64,000 bases of DNA from Flaccisagitta enflata (taxonomy: Eukaryota > Chaetognatha > Sagittoidea > Aphragmophora), in NCBI GenBank assembly GCA_965153355.1, contig OZ231126.1, forward strand, positions 20,274,001-20,338,000, written 5' to 3'. Made by a program: the position numbers and the translations under genes. The notes under the pieces are model-generated. The model was given only the letters and a program-made list of their open reading frames with translations. It searched no databases and was not told where the DNA came from. This document shows, piece after piece, positions 52,505 to 64,000 of the stretch; the stretch's first letter is position 1; the number at the start of each line of letters is the position of its first letter.

Positions 52505-52800
52505 TCAAAGTTTATAAAAAAATTAAGGTTGTAGGATTTTGGATCTAGGCGAATCAAACATATATATTCCTATTGATGCACCCCACTTTTGAAAACCATT
52601 TTTCAAAAAAATATTTTGTTTTTTTTCAGTCCCTGACAGGTGGCACAAAAATTTTCCAAGTTTTTTGAAAAAAAGTGAAAATACAAGATTTTGGATCTAG
52701 GCGAATCAAACAATTTCCTATTGATTGTACCCAACTTTTTTTTCAAAAAAAAATCTTCATTAGGGGCTTTTTTGGGGGCTCTTAGGGGCCCCTAAGAAGT
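52505..52800 (-). repeat. Repeat D, inverted relative
   Basis: TTTTGGATCTAGGCGAATC occurs twice, with GCACCCCAC, CAGTCCCTGAC and GGGGCCCCTAAG, all inverse to 40480-41090. The interval 52801-53060 has no feature. Confidence 0.85.
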
Positions 52801-53161
52801 TCAAAATTTTGGTAAATGAGATGAACAGAGTTATGTGCATACGCCAAAGTATCTTTCGGGACCAAATTCAAGCAGACCACTTCAAGCTAGAGCTCATGCC
52901 GTTACTACCTTCTGACCGGCCGCATTTAAAAGAGAAATTGGAAAATTCACAAGGACTCAGATTCCGGATCTAAGGTCAATCTCTAGGCAAGGGAATGAGA
53001 CAAGAAATGGAAAACTGGGGGTAAGAAATAAGAAGAAGAGAAAACAATAGAAACAGAAAGTTCTTCTTGATTGTTCCTCCTGTTCCTCCTCCTCCTCCCC
53101 TCCTCTTCCCCCTCCCCTCCTCTTCCCTTCCTCCTCCCCGTATCCTCGTCCTATATTCCAG

Positions 53162-53246
53162 AAACTATATTTGTATAAATGATACTACCATAAGTTCAAG
53201 ACGTATTGCTCCTGTTTGCGGCGTGAAATTTCACTGCTTGATCGTC
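53162..53246 (+). CDS. Candidate exon, Cys-containing, possibly of gene 3
   Basis: A 90-bp pyrimidine-only tract ends in ATATTCCAG, then an open stretch reading NYICINDTTISSRRIAPVCG and VKFHCLIV up to a GTTGAGAGAG donor, the same donor form as exon 2 of gene 3. Entry phase 2, exit phase 0. I could not link it to exon 14, so it may be a chance exon. Confidence 0.3.
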
Positions 53247-53345
53247 GTTGAGAGAGAGAGAGATAGCGACATGTATTTGTAAGGATGGAGAGAGAGAGAT
53301 AGCAACGAAGGAAATAAAGAAGAAATTAAGGGCGCATTCTGAGGG

Positions 53346-53497
53346 AACAAGGCCGGATACACGGCAATCCAGTCGCGGACGGTTGGGCAGGAGCAGTAAT
53401 GCGAATACCGCTCGGAATTCAGAAATGTGACGGACGGACCGACGGACCGACCTACCGACTGACACAGCAAAGTGTAGAGTCGCGTGTCCGCGACTGA
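53346..53497 (-). mobile_element. HINE-like element, word AGTCGCGGAC
   Basis: AACAAGGCCGGATACACGGC, distal AGTCGCGGAC (53371-53380), GGTTGGGCAGGAGCAGT, GACGGACGGACCGACGG tract, GTGTAG, hairpin AGTCGCGTGTCCGCGACT (53478-53495). The outer arm is an exact complement of the distal word. Confidence 0.9.
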
Positions 53498-53524
53498 AAA
53501 AAAGATCGATCCCGGGATTTGCCG

Positions 53525-53965
53525 GGAAAGTGAATACGAGAGCGAAAGCAAAAGGAAGGGCAAAAGCGAGAGCGAGAGCAAGAGAGAGCTGGAGTCAACA
53601 CAAGTGTGAACACAAGAGCGGATGCGAGAGCAAATGCAAGAGCCAACGCGAGAAAAAATGCAAAAGCAATGGCGATAGCTATGGCAAATGCGAGAGCAAA
53701 CGTGAATGTGAGAGAAAACTCGAGCGCAACCGTGAGAGCAACCGCAAAAGCAAATGTGGGAGTGATCACAAGAGCAAGCGCGAGAGCAAACACGGGAGCA
53801 AACCCGAGAGCATAGGTGAGAGTGAACACTAGAGCAAATGCGAGAGCAAACGCAAGAGCGAAAGCGAGAGCAATTACGAGAGCAAACGCGAGAGCAAATG
53901 CGAGAACAAATGCGAGAGCAAACGCAATAAGAATGGGAGAGCAAATGCGAGAGCGAACGCCTGTG
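53525..53965. repeat. GAGAGCAAACGC-type minisatellite
   Basis: About 440 bp of hexamer/dodecamer repeats (GCGAGAGCAAAT and similar). Three long frames cross it on both strands, typical of a 6n repeat and not of a gene. It is followed by GTGCACGTGACTAAAAA (about 54003-54019), another HINE-like hairpin end. Confidence 0.9.
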
Positions 53966-54192
53966 CGAACCATCCAACCAACTCACTGAGCAACACATAG
54001 TGCCATGTGCACGTGACTAAAAATCATATGATGTCACTACACATGCGGCAAAACTGAAAATTAAAGCGCACCTAGCGTCAATCAAATTTGATTCTGCATA
54101 GTTCGTTTTCCAACCCAAAAATCGGTCTGTCAGTCCTTCAGTCTATCAGTCCTTCAGTCCGTTGGTAAATCCGTCCATCAGTCTGTCACATT

Positions 54193-54285
54193 GTTAGTCG
54201 CGTGCTAGGAAACTCTACATCCCGCTTTGTTGGTCCGTCAGTCCATCTGTCCATCACGCTTTACTTTTTATGGGGTTTTGTGGAC
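54193..54285 (+). mobile_element. HINE-like hairpin-end fragment
   Basis: TTAGTCGCGTGCTAGGAAACT, CTACATCCCGCTTTG, GGTCCGTCAGTCCATC. No distal end found. 54286-54980 shows nothing further. Confidence 0.6.
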
Positions 54286-55102
54286 TTCGGCCTCACAGCA
54301 CCTTCCCCAATGATCATTTTTGCTTAGTTTTTACCTGTTTTTAGGTATATCCAATCCAGATTTTAGTGAGAAACTGCTCTCGGTACCATACTTTCTCTAG
54401 CGGTGGTCATGTTCCAGCAGCTGGCCTCAAAAATCGCAACTAATCATCGATAGTGTACTGAAAATTGCAATATTTGCCCATTTTTAATGTTTTACATTTC
54501 TTTTTTTGCCTTTAGTAAGCAATAACTTTTGAACGGTTGGACCAATATTCGTGCCAAAGGTACCAGTCGATTCGTCTGTTTAAACTCTTCATTTTGGTCA
54601 CCAATTTTTTATATTTATCTTTAAAAATGTATGGGATATGGCCTAAAACGTGAAGACATGTCATCAACGATTATTCTGAGGCAAATCTAGCATCATTTTT
54701 GCAAGGTTATTGTGCTCAAAAGTGCAATCTGAAGGTAGCGATCGACCTAAATCATCCTATTAAGTGTCTGTAAGTGTGAATTGACCAAAAAATTCATGAT
54801 AATCACGATATCTAAATTAGGTGTCCCCTTACTACTAAGATTTTAATTAGTTTTTTTTTTAAATTTATTATTGGGAAAAAAATTGAAAAACGTTTTTCGA
54901 TTTTTTGAGTTTCGCTTAGGAATTAATTTTTCCCATTTTCGCTTGGAGCGTTTTGGGGAAGTTGAGTCACAACTAGGCTCGCCCGAGGCTGAGGTTGAAA
55001 TTGGTACAGGGTGAAAGAGGGCACTTTTTTACACCTTCTGGAAAAAAATCAGGGCACTGTCGGACCAATACTTTAGGCACTATGAATTTTTCAATCTTTT
55101 TT

Positions 55103-55859
55103 GGGCAGCGGCCCCGAAGGGGACGAAGTCCTGTAGAACACAGGGGGGATCTGTCCGTCCGTCCGTCCGTACGTCCGTCCCCCCCCTCTGCCCCACCCTC
55201 AGGGCTTCGTCTCCTTTGGGGCCCAAATCCAAGCTGTATGGCCAAAATCCAAGCAAAATGGCCTAAATCCAGCTAAAATGGGCCAAATCCAGGCAAAATG
55301 GGCCAAATCTGGCTAGAAAACCTGAATTCTGGCCTGAATTCTATTATTTTGGCCCCTAAATTTAGATTCTGGCTCCTTAAACCCACAACCTACCTGACCT
55401 TTGAGACCTAGATTCTAACCTCCAAGACTAAGGTTCTGGCCTAAATCCTGGCCTCAGAGGCCCAAATCCTAGCCTCAGAGACTGAAATCCTTGCCTCTGA
55501 GACCAAGAAACTGGTCTCTGAGACTAAAATTCTGGTCTAAGAGAACCAGATCCTGGCCTACCCTCCCTCAACATAACCCACAAACTATACAATAAGGGCA
55601 AGGATACCATTGTCCATATACTGCCTCTTGTCATTTCTCTATGGTATTCAATGAAAATTTGAATCACAGGGCATCCTGGACAGAAGGAAGGCAGACAAAA
55701 GGACGTATGGACGGACGGAAGGACGGACGGACAGATTCCCCCTGTGTTCTACAGAACTCGACCCCTTCGGGGCCGCTGCCCTGCTCCCTCTCAACCTAAA
55801 TCCCTTTCTACTCAAGCAGGGCACGGGTACCGCTGACCACTTACTGCCTTTGGGCTGCT
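55103..55859 (-). mobile_element. Repeat C, copy 1, with about 60-bp inverted ends
   Basis: GGGCAGCGGCCCCGAAGGGG, TGTAGAACACAGGGGG and GTCCGTCC at 55103-55170 recur inverted at 55718-55781. The core at 55225-55560 is a degenerate repeat of GGCCAAATCC and GGCCTCAGAGAC type. Beyond the right TIR, CAGGGCACGGGTACCGCTGACC matches (inverted) the left end of copy 2. Confidence 0.8.
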
Positions 55860-55928
55860 ATTATTTTTTCACATTCTCCGCATTTTTCTCATCGATCTTA
55901 ATTTTGGGCCCTAAATAACAACAAAAAT

Positions 55929-56946
55929 GAGTTCAGCAGAGGGCAGAGGGAGGGAGGGAGGGAGAGGGAAGGAAGGAGAGGGAGGGAGAGGGAGGGAAGG
56001 AGAGGGAAGGAGGGTGGGAGAAGGAGTAAGGGAGGGTGGGAGAGGAAGGGAGAGGGAGGGGGAGGGGGGAGGGAGGGGGAGCGAGAGTAGGAGGGAGAGG
56101 GGGAGGGGGAGGAAAAGAGAAGGAAAGAGAGAGGGGGAGGGAGGGAGAGAGAGAGAGAGGGAGGGGGAGGGTGAAGGAAAGGAAGGGAGAGAGAGGGAGG
56201 GACGGGAGGGGGAGGGACGGGAGGGGAGGGGGAGGGAGAGATGGAGAGAGGGAGGGGAGAGGGGGAGTGAGAGAGAGGGAGGGAAAGAAAGAGGAGGAGG
56301 AAGAGCGAGAGGGGGAGGGTGAGGGGGAAAGAAAGGGAGGAAGGGAGAGAGAGGGAGGGACGGGAGGGGGAGGGACGGGACGGGAGGGGGAGGGAGAGAT
56401 GGAGAGAGGGAGGGGAGAGGGGGAGTGAGAGAGAGGGAGGGAAAGAAAGAGGAGGAGGAAGAGCGAGAGGGGGAGGGTGAGGGGGAAAGAAAGGGAGGAA
56501 GAGAGGGAGGGAGAGTGGGAGGGAGAGAGGGAGGGAGGGAGGGGGAGCGAAACAGAGGGAGGGAAAGGGAGAGAGAGAGGGGGAGGGAGAGTGAGAGGAA
56601 GAGGGTGAGGGGGAGGGAAAGGGAGGGAGAGAGAGGAAGGGAGGGAGAGGGGGAGGGAGAGAGGGAGGGAGGGAGGGACAGAGGGAAAGAGAGCGAGAGG
56701 GGGAAGGTGAAGGAAAGTGAGAGGGGAGTGAGAGTGAGAGGGGAGAGAGAGAGGGGAGGGAGAGCGAGAGGGGAGGGAAAGGAGAGGGGAAGGGAGGGAG
56801 CGAGGGAGAGAGAGAAAGAGGGAGAGGGAGAGAGCGAGGGAGAGAGAGGGAGGGAGAGGGGGAGGGAGAGAGGGAGGAAGGGAGGGAAAGAAGGAGGGAG
56901 GGAGAGAGGGAGGGAGCACGGGAGGGAGAGAGAAAGAGAGGGTGAG
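55929..56946. repeat. 1-kb near-pure purine tract (GGGA/GAGG)n
   Basis: Almost every base of the plus strand is A or G. An internal duplication (AGGGAGGGACGGGAGGGGGA, about 56190-56330 and 56350-56500) shows recent slippage or unequal exchange. The Ser/Pro/Leu and Gly/Arg/Glu frames are artefacts. Confidence 0.97.
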
Positions 56947-57331
56947 AGACACACACACACACACACACACAAAACAGCCCTTACGATTTTTTTCCGGTCG
57001 GCGAGAGCCGCCTTTACTGGTAACAATTTGCCTTTAAAAAGTATGGCTTCATTATTGAGTTGAGTAGTAAACCTCGCCCGGGAGTAAGTCCTTAGATTGA
57101 GTGACCATGCTGAAAATAGCATTTAACTTTTATCGGAAACTTGCTTTTTTCATCAGAAATATTCTCACATCCAGATTTGCAACCCAAATTAACCGTTGCA
57201 ATTTTCCGTTTAACTGATTGCTGATTGAGAATCCTTGCTTGAAACTGTTTGTAATCACCCCCATTCGCTACAATCTATAGCCTCGGGTAAAACACCAACA
57301 ACTTCTTTGGCCTTACACTTAATCCATGCAG

Positions 57332-57403
57332 GATAAAATCCGTGACTCAACTCCGAAAGATCACAAAGACGGAATATGCAGCCGCGTAAACAGCGTATAC
57401 CAG
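57332..57403 (+). CDS. Candidate 72-nt exon
   Basis: CCATGCAG acceptor and CAG/GTAAGC donor enclose 24 open codons (DKIRDSTPKDHKDGICSRVN, then SVYQ), phase 0 on both sides. It fits after the 53162-53246 candidate in phase. Unlinked otherwise. Confidence 0.4.
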
Positions 57404-57494
57404 GTAAGCTGCGAAGCCATTAACAACTGTCAAAAAATTATTGACATGCGCCAGGGCCTATATATGCATGAGCAAGTGACGCGGGGTCACAATA

Positions 57495-58089
57495 ACCTTG
57501 GGGGCATAAAAAATGGCGGATTTTGGAAAACTAATTTCATCTACCTTAAATTAAGAAAAACTATAAAAAATTGGTGACCATTTTGAAGCTCCGTGAAAGA
57601 TCTTTCAAATGAGACGTTGCTAGTTGTCCTAGCTTTATCTGTTTAGATTTGGCATGGGGATGAACACAGGTTATCATGAATTTGAGAATTCACTACAGGA
57701 TATGCAAGGTTTCTGTTTGTTGTAACATGGAAACTAAACGCATTGAGTAAAAAATTCGTTCTTGGCGCCATTTTGAAGAAAATTCGAAGCTCTTTAATTT
57801 GCTCATGGATATCAAGTAGCTGTGACAATTCTGAATTGCATTATCAAGAATAACGTTTGAGACAAAAATTGCTATAGGAAAAAAAATCAATATTTGCCCT
57901 CTTTCAATTGGTGATATTTTTCTTCAAACCTATGTCAATTCTAAACGAATAAAGCTGCGGACACCAGACACGACTCAAATGAAAGATCTTTCAAAGGGCT
58001 TTACAGGCATCACCAATTTCAATCCATTTTTTTATGTTTTGGTTCAATAGAAAGGTTTAAAAATCCGCCATTTTTTTTGCCCCCAAGGT
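57495..58089. mobile_element. Foldback/TIR element, 595 bp, TA duplication, inserted in a HINE-like copy
   Basis: Ends ACCTTGGGGGCA / TGCCCCCAAGGT, then AAAAAATGGCGGATTTT inverted; arms extend about 150 bp and include GAAAGATCTTTCAAATGAG and its near-inverse. TA flanks both sides. Left flank AAGTGACGCGGGGTCACAA and right flank TTGTTGCGGACGTGTGGG join into the sequence seen unbroken at 28918-28960. Confidence 0.9.
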
Positions 58090-58299
58090 TATTGTTGCGG
58101 ACGTGTGGGTAGGGGTTTCTAACCCCCTTCCACACACCTCACACTCAAACATATACAAAACAAACAGTCGCAGAAGCGGTAGATGGTCAGCGGTACCCCT
58201 GCCCTGCCCAAGTCGGTTGCGCTAGAAGTTGAGGGAACAGGGCAGCAGTCTTAAAAGGGTCGATGACCTATACTTTCACACATAGGGGGAATTTTCTCC

Positions 58300-58640
58300 T
58301 TCTGGATTTGGGCCTTTTGGCTAAGAGTTGGGCCTCAAGGTTGGATTTGGGTCTTGAGGCTGGGATTTTGACCTCAAGCCTTGGATTTGGGCCTCAAGGC
58401 TGGGATTTTGGCTTGGAGGCTGAGAGTTGGGCCTTGAGGCTGGGATTAGGCCTTGAGGCTTGGATTTGGGCCTCGAAGCTGGGATTTAGGTCTTAAGGCT
58501 GGGATTTGGGCCTCAAGGCTGAGACTTAGGCCTCAAGGCTGAGACTTGGGCCTTAAGGCTGGGATTTGAGCCTCGAGGCTGGGATTTGAGCCTAAAGACA
58601 GGGATTTAGGCCTTGAGGCTATGATTTGAGTCAGGAGTAA
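58300..58640. repeat. GGCTGGGATTTGGGCCTCAA minisatellite
   Basis: About fourteen degenerate units of roughly 22-25 bp. Confidence 0.9.
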
Positions 58641-58900
58641 GGCCTTGCGTTTTTTTCCGCGGTTTTGGTTCGGGTTCGGAATACCTCAAAACCTCTCCTC
58701 GGGTTTATCACAGGTTTATATCGGGTTTTTAAGTAAATCTAGTAACAAAAAAATGTTAGGTTATTTGCCAAAGAGGGAAAAAATGAGAGAAAAAAAGAGA
58801 GAGAAAAATAAATTAAAAAAGAAAATAGAAAAAATAAGAAAAAAAAATTGAGAAAAAAGAAAAAAAGAAACTAATACATAAATCTGAGATAATAGGTTTA

Positions 58901-59174
58901 TAACAAGGACAACCCTTACTAGTCGCGTGCGGTCGTTAAGACCATAAGACCAAAAGACTAAAAGACTAAAAGATTAAAAGACTAAAAGACTAAAATACCA
59001 AAGGACCAAATGTAAATTGACTTAGAATAACTTGAAATAGCTTTAAATGACTTAAAATGACTTAGAATTATGTAAAACGGTGAAAAAAAGCTAAGGGTTA
59101 CCGACAGACGGACAGACCGACCGACCGACCGACAGACGGACAGAGTGGGTTGTAGAGTCGCGTGCACGCGACTA
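58901..59174 (-). mobile_element. HINE-like element, word AGTCGCGTGC, nested in repeat C
   Basis: AACAAGGACAACCCTTACT, distal AGTCGCGTGC (58921-58930), a short AAGACTAAAAG array (58945-58995), GACTTAGAATAAC-type words, GACCGACC tract, TGTAG, hairpin AGTCGCGTGCACGCGACT (59156-59173). Confidence 0.9.
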
Positions 59175-59239
59175 AAAAAGGGGGAAAAGAATAAGTTTGA
59201 ACATTATAATAAGAAAAAAAACAGCAAAAGAATGCAAGT

Positions 59240-59437
<198 letters not shown>

Positions 59438-59450
59438 ATGATATTATTAA

Positions 59451-59684
59451 AACAAGCCCGACCGGGCAAAGATGCGTCCGGACTGTGTTTCTGTGTGAAT
59501 TGATCATGTGACATATATGGAGAGACAAATGGATGAACAGACGGGTGAAACGACTGACTAGTAAAGGAGGCTCTCAAAACATGTTGGTTGATCATTTGTT
59601 TCAACCGACCGACGGACCGCCCGACGGACAGACGGACGGACGGACGGACAGACCCTCTTAAAGAGATGCGAGGACGCATCTAAA
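59451..59684 (-). mobile_element. HINE-like element, word AGATGCGTCC, nested in repeat C
   Basis: AACAAGCCCGACCGGGC, distal AGATGCGTCC (59470-59479), GACGGACGGACGG tract, CCTCTTAAAG, hairpin AGATGCGAGGACGCATCT (59664-59681). The outer arm is an exact complement. Confidence 0.9.
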
Positions 59685-59942
59685 AAGTGAGAAAAAAACA
59701 CAAAAATGATTTGATAAGTGAAGTTAAAAGAATAATATAAAAGCAAAAATATCCTATAAAACAAAGTCGGGTTTGAAGGCAAAACCGAATTTCGGGTTTG
59801 GCTTCAAAACCGAGCCTCGGCCTTCTCACGGCCAAACCCGCAAGGCCTTAGTCAGGAGAGGGACGGACTAAAAAAGAGAAGAAAATTTCCCATATATGTG
59901 AAAGCATAGGTCATCGACCCCTTTGGGACCGCTGCCCAAAAG

Positions 59943-60436
59943 CTTCAAAAGCGCTTGTTTTCCCAATTTTCAGCTCGATAACCTTGACGGACAGGTCGGA
60001 CACAGCATCTCATAGAGTTGCGTGTCCACAACCAAAAAAGATGTTTACAGTCAGACCACTGAGATGAAATTTTAACTGAAGTTTGTCTATTTCTTTTGCC
60101 CCATACAGTCAAAATTTCTTCTCACTAAGATGACTTAAACTGTGCTTTATATGTTTGCCATGATTCTATATTATTCCTAGATCAGGTGTTACCATTCAGA
60201 ACTAGAAGAAGCGCGTCATTTACATTTTAAAAGCTTTCTGAAAAGGCGTTAGGATCAACCAACAGACAGAATCGTACAAGTGGAATTGCAATGACAGTAT
60301 GGCTCACAAAAAATATCTTCGCTAATGCTAGCGCCAGCATGCATTTTTGAGCAGGCTAACCAATTCAAAATTCCGTTAAAATAGAACTTTTGTTCCACTT
60401 GGCACGGAGCGCACAGAGAGGCAAGGGACTGATTGA
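59943..60436. other. No gene assigned
   Basis: AT-rich. A worn HINE-like hairpin end (GACGGACAGGTCGGACAC, AGTTGCGTGTCCACAAC) is at about 59978-60035. Frames are short on both strands. Confidence 0.4.
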
Positions 60437-60706
60437 ATGACGATCTCAGAAATCCTTTGCACGTCCCATGAGACTGATAGCGGCAAAACACTTCTTTCAT
60501 CATTTACATTACAAACGTCGTTTGTTAAACGTGATTTACAAATAGGCAGTGCCAAAACAATTCCTGTCATCAATGCTCAGGGACGGGCAAGACAGTCCAC
60601 TTCCGCCAATCCGACGCAGTTTGATCCTCGACTAAAATCATCCGAAATCACAGGATGCATTCTCTTCAATAAAGAAGGTCGCTCACTGGTTTCGATTTTA
60701 GATTAA
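60437..60706 (+). CDS. Candidate ORF or terminal exon, 89 aa, unknown
   Basis: Open from ATG at 60437 to TAA at 60706, outside any repeat, with a mixed polar composition (SEILCTSHETDSGKTLLSSF; KTIPVINAQGRARQSTSANP). An acceptor-like CGATCTCAG lies 10-18 bp inside the frame, so it may instead be the last exon of a spliced gene. A 65-aa frame overlaps on the other strand. No family recognised. Confidence 0.35.
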   Translation: MTISEILCTSHETDSGKTLLSSFTLQTSFVKRDLQIGSAKTIPVINAQGRARQSTSANPTQFDPRLKSSEITGCILFNKEGRSLVSILD

Positions 60707-60716
60707 ACTTATTTTT

Positions 60717-60825
60717 AGGTGCGCCAACGCAACTGGCTGTGTCCGTTGGTTGGTTGGTTGGTTGGTCTAACGCATTCGTTCGACGATCCACACGGCGCAC
60801 CTTGTTGGCCTACTTAGCCTTGTTT
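60717..60825 (+). mobile_element. HINE-like element, GGTGCGCC subtype
   Basis: Hairpin AGGTGCGCCAACGCAACT, GTGTCCG, GGTT tract, distal GGCGCACCT (60794-60802), terminus GGCCTACTTAGCCTTGTT. Only 109 bp, about 12 bp after the candidate stop codon. A further hairpin remnant (GACGGACCCTCTTATAGAG) lies at 60873-60910. Confidence 0.85.
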
Positions 60826-61007
60826 TTCGGGTGAATCGATCCGTCATCTACGGGATATCAGAGGAGGCGTAACGGACGGACGGACCCTCTTATAGAGACG
60901 CGATTATGCACCTAATAGCGTCCTAGTCAGTTAACTTATACCTATATCTATCTTCTCTTTTGAAGGCATAAGACAAATGACGCTCTCGTAAAAAAAACAG
61001 AGGAGGA

Positions 61008-61108
61008 GGAGAAAATTCCCCATGTGTGTAAAAGCATAGGTCTACGACCCCTTCTGGGCCGCCACCCTAAAAGGGGACCGACCGACCGACATAGCGGGGT
61101 GTAGAAAA
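61008..61108. mobile_element. Repeat C fragment joined to a HINE-like fragment
   Basis: GAAAATTCCCCATGTGTG, AAAAGCATAGGTCTACGACC and GGGCCGCCACCC match the right end of repeat C copy 2. It then runs into GGGGACCGACCGACCGAC and ATAGCGGGGTGTAG, identical to 23710-23741. Confidence 0.7.
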
Positions 61109-61219
61109 CTTAATTTCAAAGCTAATTGAAGAAAACCATTGGAAATTGCGCATGGTCTTTTAAGTGGCTTTGTCCGCCAGTTCGTCTGCCGAGCAGTATG
61201 CGAAAACTGAGCAAAATTT

Positions 61220-63628
<2,409 letters not shown>

Positions 63629-64000
63629 AGTTAACACAAAATGCCGTTGCATCAAATGCGTTGCTATGGGCAGTGAAAAATGGAATAAATTTGTTAATGA
63701 GGAATTTTGCGCACTCTGTCATCCAACTTGCTAAAAGAAGCTAGAATACTTTCCCCTCCAAAGTTATAGACATGGGTGTACGGGGAGGGACGTCAGGGAC
63801 GTCGGCCAACGTCCCTGTTTGTCGGACTTAAACCCCTGTCCGACTTGAGCCCATGCAGAAAGAGATAGCAAAAATAGAAAAAAATAAAACAAACAGAAAA
63901 ACAAAAAAAGGATAAGGCAGTTTCCACAATAGACTAGACTGGCGGAAATCAGGCGACTGAATTCGTTAACATTGATAAAAATGTCATAATTTTATAATGG
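63629..64000. other. Right edge, no gene assigned
   Basis: A short stretch near 63785-63860 has GGGACGTCAGGGACGTC and related inverted words; no coding pattern. Confidence 0.4.

Noticed and set aside
53452-53998. Ala/Leu/Phe- and Cys/Ser/His-rich ORFs of 173-255 codons
   Set aside because: Frames of the GAGAGCAAACGC minisatellite; a 6n unit keeps several frames open at once.
55898-57122. Ser/Pro/Leu-rich minus frames of 345-403 codons
   Set aside because: All three frames are open on both strands because the tract is purine-only.

Overview
This is eukaryotic nuclear DNA. It holds spliced genes with GT-AG introns and short phased exons, many microsatellites, and a dense, nested set of mobile elements. 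Most long open frames here are microsatellites read as protein. Species cannot be named from the window. Three things fit an invertebrate animal or close relative: a probable YWTD beta-propeller protein, Tc1/mariner-type and other terminal-inverted-repeat (TIR) elements, and many short elements built like the Helentron-derived HINE/DINE-1/pearl/BIV repeats of animals (hairpin end, GTCY tetranucleotide tract, subterminal inverted word).

Layout. 1-1357 (minus) is a 5'-truncated non-LTR retrotransposon with an intact frame running from the endonuclease tail into the reverse transcriptase. 2199-4652 (minus) is a probable gene with long polyQ and polyN tracts. 5.7-9.7 kb is repeats. 10146-15134 (plus) is gene 1: six exons, 226 aa, unrecognised, charged and partly coiled-coil. 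15.4-19.4 kb is repeats, including a 3.2-kb TIR element with a decayed ORF and a MITE nested in it. 21440-28893 (plus) is gene 2: about seven exons, about 332 aa, ankyrin-repeat type. 29411-44441 (plus) is gene 3: at least 14 exons, about 815 aa or more. Its N-terminal tail is disordered, followed by one hydrophobic segment and a region like the LDL-receptor class B (YWTD) propeller, which would make it a type II membrane protein. Its introns hold at least eight mobile elements. 44.5-61.1 kb is mostly foldback elements, HINE-like elements and simple repeats, with three low-confidence exon or ORF candidates. 61.2-63.6 kb is a 2.4-kb CACACT-type simple-sequence satellite.

The three plus-strand genes lie head to tail and show no sign of working together. 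The strongest unexplained structure is the dispersed HINE-like family. Each copy carries its own 9-12 nt word in the outer arm of a terminal hairpin and the exact reverse complement of that word near the opposite end, and the word differs between copies. All exon models were read by eye from splice sites, phase and protein pattern; no search was run.
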